Shown in pieces: positions 58,028-64,000 of a DNA stretch of 64,000 nucleotides (position 1 is the stretch's first letter; each line of letters starts with the position of its first letter). Below the pieces are notes generated by a model, which saw only the letters and a list, made by a program, of their open reading frames with translations, searched no databases and was not told where the DNA came from. This stretch comes from Cadophora sp. MPI-SDFR-AT-0126 (Eukaryota; Ascomycota; Leotiomycetes; Helotiales; Ploettnerulaceae). The stretch spans positions 2,852,001-2,916,000 of the forward strand of contig JAGMVK010000001.1 in assembly GCA_020747065.1 (NCBI GenBank). The letters run 5' to 3'. The position numbers were made by a program, and so were the translations under genes.

Positions 58028-59221
58028 GGCTAACTGTTGTAACCAGCTGTGCCAATAAAGAGAAGGAAGATGCTTGGTACAAACCAAGGAGCTGACAGAC
58101 TGGACGAGACGGGGTGGGATGTGGCTGATGTGATGGATGGGATAGATGGGATGGGGGAAGATAGAGCGGAGTGAGTGAGTGATGGATGGACAGAAATATT
58201 GCCTAATCTACCCACAATATAGTAGCAATCAAATCCTCATGGCCACTGACTGTGCATGTTGTAGAATGCAGTGCTGTTATCCAGACATACCTTTAGCGAT
58301 CAATATTACTGCAGCGCCAAGGCCTAAACGCACGACATTCTGATTTTATGGCTGTCAACTGGTACTAAGTGATCTGACATTTATTACCGTACGACCGGTG
58401 CCTCGCTGCCTCTGTTGCTAGTCGTGCATCTTCATCTGGAGCCACAAGTGGATGGATGGTGTAACATGTCCTCCTGTTCCTCATGCGTATCGTCACCACC
58501 TTGTTGATTTTCACTGCCCCATTCATCACTGGGCCAGTATCTCCCGTGACAAGAAGAGCCAACAGGCAACAGTTCTACCAATTCTTGCCGACTATGAACT
58601 GCTCTGAACTGGATTGAACTGACCTGAACTGCTCTGAACGCCTGTACTGTACCACCACTAACGGGCTGGGTTGACAATTTCAAAAGGGCTTTGAGCTTAG
58701 TCTGACTCCCTTTTGTACCTGCCCCACCAGTATACCTATCCTATCCAGCAGACAGCAGACAACGGAACGACAGACACTCACCCACCCTACTTACATTCTT
58801 ACTGCTCAAGTACCGTACCGTGACTGTGCTAAACCTCTACCTGATCTAAATAACTACAATAACGACAAATCGGACCAGATAGCCAGATTCACCCAGACTA
58901 CTTGGCTGGACGCTATTCTCTCTTTGTGTTTATGGTTATGTTTATGTATATGTATTTCCTGCTCCTGCGCTAATTAATTAATTGCATTCATCCCACGCAG
59001 GCAGGCAGGCAGTAGACACGGGAGTTGTCCCCTTCCCTCCGTGTTTAGTCCGACTCGCCCACCTACTCGTGCCTAGGTACAATACAAGTAGCGTGCATGA
59101 GTAGCTGAGCTTACAAGCACACTCCATGCCAAGGCTCGCAAGGGATTGAGTGGGTGACGTCCTGTCCCTAACGCCAGCACGCCGGATCCAAAATCAAACC
59201 GAATAGAAAGTCGCAATCGCA

Positions 59222-59222
<1 letters not shown>

Positions 59223-59259
<37 letters not shown>
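59223..59259 (+). repeat. CCACGA hexanucleotide repeat in VAC7 leader
   Basis: About six CCACGA units ending some 37 bases before the VAC7 start codon, so they probably lie in its 5' untranslated leader. Confidence 0.8.
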
Positions 59260-59296
59260 TGCGACTGCCGCTGTCACTGCGACCACCACTGCCACC

Positions 59297-62143
59297 ATGG
59301 ACGATAAATCTTTCAACCCCATCGTCGGCGTGCAGGAGACCGCCGAACCAGTGCAGGTGCAGGTGCAGGTCCAGGTGGACAACAACAGCGAGCAAACGTC
59401 TGTCAAGGCTGCTCCCAAATCCATCCGCGAATCATCTACATCCTCAATAGCGCCGGCAACGAAGAAATCACAAGCCAAACGTGTCACATCCGCAGCGAAT
59501 TCTCCAGTTCCCTCACGAGAGTCATCTCCGGTGAGGCCAGCTCTTAAAGCGAATGCATCCACTCGCTCTACACCAAGCCCCGCTCGATCGAGAAAGAATA
59601 GCACGCAGGAAGTGAGCCCAGCACGCTCAGCCAGTGCAAACACAAATCCACCCTCTGCAGCTGCCACACAGAGAGCTTTGTCTGTTGCATCCACTCCCAT
59701 ACTCCATCCCACTGCTTCGGAACCGATCATAAGAGCACCTGTGCCCCAGAAGCCGCCAGTAACAACTGAAGTCAGAGAAACTCCTCGCTGGCCGATATCT
59801 CCAAGACTACGATCCCCTCCTCCTATCAGTAAGCCCTCAATCCTCTCGCCGCGGAAGGTCGATCCAGAGGCGCCGTCAATCAATGTCCAGCGACTTCCAC
59901 AACCATTGGAACAACAGGACGGAAAGCCGGGGATTACGGATAACGAAGCAGAAGATTCACTGTCCGTACCGGGTATGAGAACGCCGGCGAGAGGAGTCAG
60001 TGGAGCTAGTTCAACACTGGAGACTGTACAAGAGATCAGTCACCCAACTACCCCGGGCCTAGAGTTCGATAGCGCACTTGAGAAGGTGGATGGCTCCTCG
60101 TCACAGTCCCTGCTGGGTCAAGATACTTTTACGGATAATGCGTCTACCAACAGAATTAAGGCAAAGCCGACTACTGCTGCGAACGAGAGTGGAAGTGAGA
60201 GTGGAGGAAAGGGCGAGATCAAGATGAGGTCTACATCGGTTGCTCCGCAAACTACTGGGCGGTCCAATGGCCCTGCGACGAAAGCATTCACAGGTGGAGG
60301 AAGAGGGAAGCCTTCAGGTGAAGGCTCCGCGAGAAACATGACAGTCGAGACCGAGACGGTCAGCTCGATTCCGCAAGTCGCTGTTGGTGGACCGGCAGGC
60401 GCAGGAAATAATGGAAGTATCCGAACAAAGCCGAGTTCTGAGACGATACGGCCGAAGAAGGAGAAGAAGAAGACTGCACGCAAGGCACCGTCGGTCACTT
60501 CTGGAACTGGTGAGCATCAACATCTGTCTAGGTCAAGAATCCGTCATCATCACCACCATCACCATTCCACCCGGGAAGGGTTTGGAGATGACTTGGTTAT
60601 TTTTACACCGTGCTCTCGTTCTCCTGAAAGGTTTGACGGTCAAGGCCCGTCTTCTCGACCTTTCTCACCATCACAGAGTAGCGGTGCAGCAAGTCCTTCG
60701 CGTTCAGTTTCACAACCGTCTCGTAGACCAAGTCTCAATCTTCAAGCTGTGAGCATTATGCTAACCAGAAGTCGTCCAGCTTCTTCCAAAGCAGATATAT
60801 TTGAGGCCAAAGTTGCCAGTGCGGTTGACGAAGCCAACTCCTCAGACTCGGAGGAGACTTTCGTCTATGAGTCGAATCCACCCGATGTCAGTGACCGACC
60901 ACGGCGCTTTCACTCCCGTACTCCAAGCGCCACTTCGATGGCAAGCCAAATCGACCAGAGGAATGGGGTACGCACGATCATGGACGGTCACCACAGTGTG
61001 GCCATGAAGAAGAGTATGAAATTCGCGAATTCTTACAACAGCAACGGCCAGGAGCAAGCCCCAGGAGAGGACGACGGTAAGGGAACTGCCCGGAGTAATA
61101 TAGGTACAGGTAGAGGAACTACACATCACCACCATATTGGTGGTCGATGGAATCGCAATGGTGGCGGTAATGGTCACCCATCACTCTTTGATAACGAATC
61201 TCCTTTTCCAAATGCAACAAAATCAAAAGTCGGGAACAGCCCCCGACAATCATCACGACCTACAAGTCCAAGAGTGGCCAATATGAGGATGGCTGGAAAT
61301 GGGAAGAGGGCATCGCCAATACCCTCGACCTACGATCTTGACGACGGAGCAGATGACGAACGGACACCATTAGTCTCAACAGTGCGGTCGAGCAGGTCTA
61401 GCCGAAGTCGAAGACAAGCAGGGTCGATGCGACAACTTGAGCATCAAGCATCACGCCACGAACGATCATTCATGGCTCGGTTTGCCGGGTGTTTGGTCTT
61501 GGCGATGATGATCATTCTGATCATTTCTGGGGGCATCGGCTTCATGTTTGCGACAACCCAGCCTCTGACCGATGTCAAAATACTGGCGCTGAAGAATATC
61601 ATCGCAAGTGAACAAGATGTCATTCTGGACATGAAGGTTCAGGCTCGGAATCCGAATCTAGTAGTTGTTACCATCGACTCGACAGACTTGGTCATCTTCG
61701 CAAAGTCCAAGTATGCAGGTACCGATACCGAGTGGTGGAAACATCCTTCAGGGACAAAGTTTTCCAGAAGAGGTCTTCGAAGGCGCGATGACGATCCGCT
61801 CGATCCACCGCTGGGCGAAGACCCGAATACCAGTCCAAACTTGGTCATTGGCCATGTGTACGAATTTTATAGCCCTCTGACATTCGAGGGCTCACCATTT
61901 CACGCCGAGCCCTACTCATCATTGGGCCAAATTCGTATCGACCATCCAGGAAATGACACTACACCAGCGGGTAGCGAGCGGTGGGGAAGAGTTGTACAAC
62001 ATGAATTCGATCTCATTGTGCGCGGCACTCTCAAGTACACACTGCCATTAAGCCCAAGGGTCAGGAGCATCAGCGTTGAGGGCCGAGTCACAGTAAAACC
62101 AAATGCTGCAGACCAGGACCCGGAAGAAGTTCACGTTATGTGA
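59297..62143 (+). CDS. VAC7: Vac7-like regulator of the Fab1 lipid kinase
   Basis: A single exon of 948 residues; the ATG sits in the strong context GCCACCATGG. Residues 1-500 are Ser/Pro-rich and disordered. A seven-histidine run (near 416-422) and a THHHH run (near 612) are notable. The conserved acidic segment around 500-545 (KADIFEAKVASAVDEANSS, then DSEETFVYESNPPD, RRFHSRTPSATSM) is typical of fungal Vac7. One transmembrane helix lies near 730-752 (FAGCLVLAMMIILIISGGIG), after which a lumenal beta-rich domain (TDVKILALKNIIASEQDVIL onward) continues to the end. Vac7 activates the Fab1 complex that makes PI(3,5)P2 on the vacuole, controlling vacuole size and osmotic response. Confidence 0.88.
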   Translation: MDDKSFNPIVGVQETAEPVQVQVQVQVDNNSEQTSVKAAPKSIRESSTSSIAPATKKSQAKRVTSAANSPVPSRESSPVRPALKANASTRSTPSPARSRKNSTQEVSPARSASANTNPPSAAATQRALSVASTPILHPTASEPIIRAPVPQKPPVTTEVRETPRWPISPRLRSPPPISKPSILSPRKVDPEAPSINVQRLPQPLEQQDGKPGITDNEAEDSLSVPGMRTPARGVSGASSTLETVQEISHPTTPGLEFDSALEKVDGSSSQSLLGQDTFTDNASTNRIKAKPTTAANESGSESGGKGEIKMRSTSVAPQTTGRSNGPATKAFTGGGRGKPSGEGSARNMTVETETVSSIPQVAVGGPAGAGNNGSIRTKPSSETIRPKKEKKKTARKAPSVTSGTGEHQHLSRSRIRHHHHHHHSTREGFGDDLVIFTPCSRSPERFDGQGPSSRPFSPSQSSGAASPSRSVSQPSRRPSLNLQAVSIMLTRSRPASSKADIFEAKVASAVDEANSSDSEETFVYESNPPDVSDRPRRFHSRTPSATSMASQIDQRNGVRTIMDGHHSVAMKKSMKFANSYNSNGQEQAPGEDDGKGTARSNIGTGRGTTHHHHIGGRWNRNGGGNGHPSLFDNESPFPNATKSKVGNSPRQSSRPTSPRVANMRMAGNGKRASPIPSTYDLDDGADDERTPLVSTVRSSRSSRSRRQAGSMRQLEHQASRHERSFMARFAGCLVLAMMIILIISGGIGFMFATTQPLTDVKILALKNIIASEQDVILDMKVQARNPNLVVVTIDSTDLVIFAKSKYAGTDTEWWKHPSGTKFSRRGLRRRDDDPLDPPLGEDPNTSPNLVIGHVYEFYSPLTFEGSPFHAEPYSSLGQIRIDHPGNDTTPAGSERWGRVVQHEFDLIVRGTLKYTLPLSPRVRSISVEGRVTVKPNAADQDPEEVHVM

Positions 62144-64000
62144 GGATCCCATTTGCTAGCAGGACTAAAGTAGCTCAGTATGCTACATTTCCTTTTGTCA
62201 CTGTTTTTGTTTGTACAATTGAGCGACTCAAATTTTTCATGGCATAGGCGAGAAAAGGCGCAAGCGAAATACATCAACGTAGCTACATGGTTTGGCTGAC
62301 TTCGTTTGGGACAACAAAACAAAAAGTGGCAGGATGTTCCCACCTGATCACTTCTCCTTTTGAGGTGGGATTCATGTCGGATTAAGTTTGGATTTTGTTT
62401 GTTTCCTTGGGCGCTTGAAGATTTCACAATATAGAGGGCACAAAAGATAGAGCACAGGATGAAATGAGGCGAGCAAGTTGTCGTGGGTCAAACACCCCAA
62501 TTCTTCTTTTAACGGCCGACTTTGATGATTGTTGAAAGTTTGCATCAAGTTGCATTGGGATTTTATAGAGTATGACCACCTACGTGGTGAGTGGCATTGA
62601 ATTTGTACATTTGAGCGAGAAGATGGATGGGCGGCGCTCCAATCGATCGGAGAATCACAACAGGGGTTATACCCTGAAAGCTTGACCTTTCCGCGCTTAG
62701 CTGAGCTGATAGTCGAATGCAGTGGTCTAATGTCAATGAAGACGCGCTCTACTTATGTCATACCTATGACCATCTCTGAGTATCTTCAACCTTATATGTG
62801 ACGGCATTAGGCGAGGTGCCTGTTCAATGTATAGAGAAACATGGTCAGATCCACCTGCTTCGGAAACTTGTTCAGACCTTCCATCCCTCAAAACTTGTCG
62901 TGAGCATTCTTTATAACGCGTCTGAGCCGCTTGATTGTTGTCATCGTCGTTCAAATCACCTGGATACTCCAGGGACACTTGATTGCTTATTAAATCCGAG
63001 CATGGTGATGTTGGTGGAAGATGTGAACAGGATGTCACCCCGGCAAGTTAGATCCTCTTCGACGACAGTGACCCTCTTCCTGCAGAGATCAGGAGGGCTA
63101 TCGAAGACTTCCTTCCGTGTGTCGAGGCTTTCAGTTTGGAATGCCACATCATGGCACCTCCAAGCATCCAAGCAGCAGCTGACTTCAACGAGAATCTGCA
63201 ACTAACATACTTAGGCGAGCCAGCCTCCTGAACGAAACATTGGCCAGACACATGGAGTCATGCTTTCCTGCTACTAGAGCTTGATACATAGTAGAAGACC
63301 AAATGCGCGATTTCGTGATAGAGCAACGCAGCAGGAAATTTCTTTACAAGAGGGCTAGGGCTGCACGCGTAAAAGAAGTGGCCGATTGAGGCCCTTGACG
63401 ACAGTAAAACCAGCACACTAGGCTTATCATCTCTCGGCATACGTAGACAGAACTCGGAATATACTTATATAATTCCTCGTCTATGATTAGTGTAAGATAT
63501 TTAACTTCTAATTGAAATTTATTGTACGTCTATTAGGTCGTCGTGGAACTAATTGCAAATTTGTCGCAAGAACGTCTCGTGTATCAATCGGCCGCTTTTA
63601 TTTACGCAGTATGGGGGTTGGAGTGCCACAGCCTTGGACGTCAAGTTTCGTCCACTTGGGTCATAGCCATTCTGTTTGGGGAAGTTAGTCAAACCGATAA
63701 TTACATGTGGTTTGAGAGCTCTCGCTTGGACATATATACTTGAGCTGAGTACACCAAGTAGATTCTTGGTGCACTAAATCTCGTGCTAAAATGTCATAGA
63801 GCCCGCATAGATCAACACGACGGTCATAGCCTCAGCCGCAGAGCGCATAATCTATTGGTCGATAATTTACTGTAGAGTATCGAAATATCTAAGGGCCGAA
63901 ATTTATTGGGAGCAGGAGACGAGGGTGCGGATAGATATCGAGCTTCGTCTTCGGAGGCTTGTTACTGTTTGGATTTGAAACTTTTCCATTGTAGCTGCAT
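62144..64000. other. Right-end region without a supported gene
   Basis: 1.86 kb beginning with the VAC7 3' end. Small frames on both strands lack family resemblance or consistent splice signals. AT-richness rises after 63440. Confidence 0.55.

Larger units (their letters stand above)
57427..59296. promoter_or_regulatory. Divergent, repeat-rich region upstream of VAC7
   Basis: 1.9 kb between divergent start codons, without supported coding sequence. It contains a GACT tetranucleotide tract (57989-58027), GAACTG-like units around 58596-58640, and a CCACGA hexamer tract that runs almost to the VAC7 ATG. Long leaders like this can hold an untranslated-region intron. Confidence 0.55.

Noticed and set aside
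59168..59883. Long minus-strand frames opposite the VAC7 start
   Set aside because: Mirror of the CCACGA repeat and Ser/Pro-rich coding; low-complexity shadow.
1..64000. CRISPR array, rRNA operon or prophage
   Set aside because: Nothing of the kind is present; the window is ordinary fungal nuclear DNA.

Overview
This window is nuclear DNA of a filamentous ascomycete (Pezizomycotina). Most introns are about 45 to 70 bases, with GTAAGT-like donors and CTAAC/CTGAC-like branch points. The products include fungal-type proteins (sterol acyltransferase of the ARE family, Vac7, a GH43 arabinanase, an APS/PAPS-type mitochondrial carrier), and there is a Fot1/pogo-like transposon. A leotiomycete is my best guess from protein style, but that is an inference. 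Twenty intact-looking spliced genes, one gene running off the left edge, one frameshifted fusion gene, one gene remnant and one transposon are described. All exon models are read by eye from splice signals, frame and family conservation.

Left part (1-9.5 kb): the 5' end of an indoleamine 2,3-dioxygenase-like gene on the minus strand, then on the plus strand a Rieske/FAD reductase (AIF-like), a secreted endo-arabinanase and a PLP-dependent diaminopropionate ammonia-lyase-like enzyme. A 2.4-kb DNA transposon with perfect 80-bp terminal inverted repeats and a frameshifted transposase follows at 9.55-11.98 kb, beside about 2.8 kb of repeat-rich noncoding DNA.

Middle part (14.8-46.1 kb) is a dense housekeeping block: MIT-domain protein, fimbrin, hotdog thioesterase, RING-like protein, sterol O-acyltransferase, DDHD phospholipase, SR-type splicing factor, YPR011C-type mitochondrial carrier, RPL18, mitochondrial rRNA methyltransferase MRM2, a coiled-coil protein with five 29-residue repeats, and an OST3/OST6 subunit. 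Membrane and lipid biology is well represented but no operon-like logic is expected.

Right part (46.1-64 kb): a small accessory patch holds the 3' remnant of an FAD-dependent dehydrogenase and a gene that joins a glutathione S-transferase to a CmcJ/AsaB-type oxidoreductase, broken by one missing base. It is followed by the PC4/SUB1 coactivator (with a GC-AG intron), a PXA-PX sorting nexin, a two-exon gene joining DUF2256 and DUF3253, and VAC7 behind a long repeat-rich leader. I see nothing codable in the last 1.85 kb.
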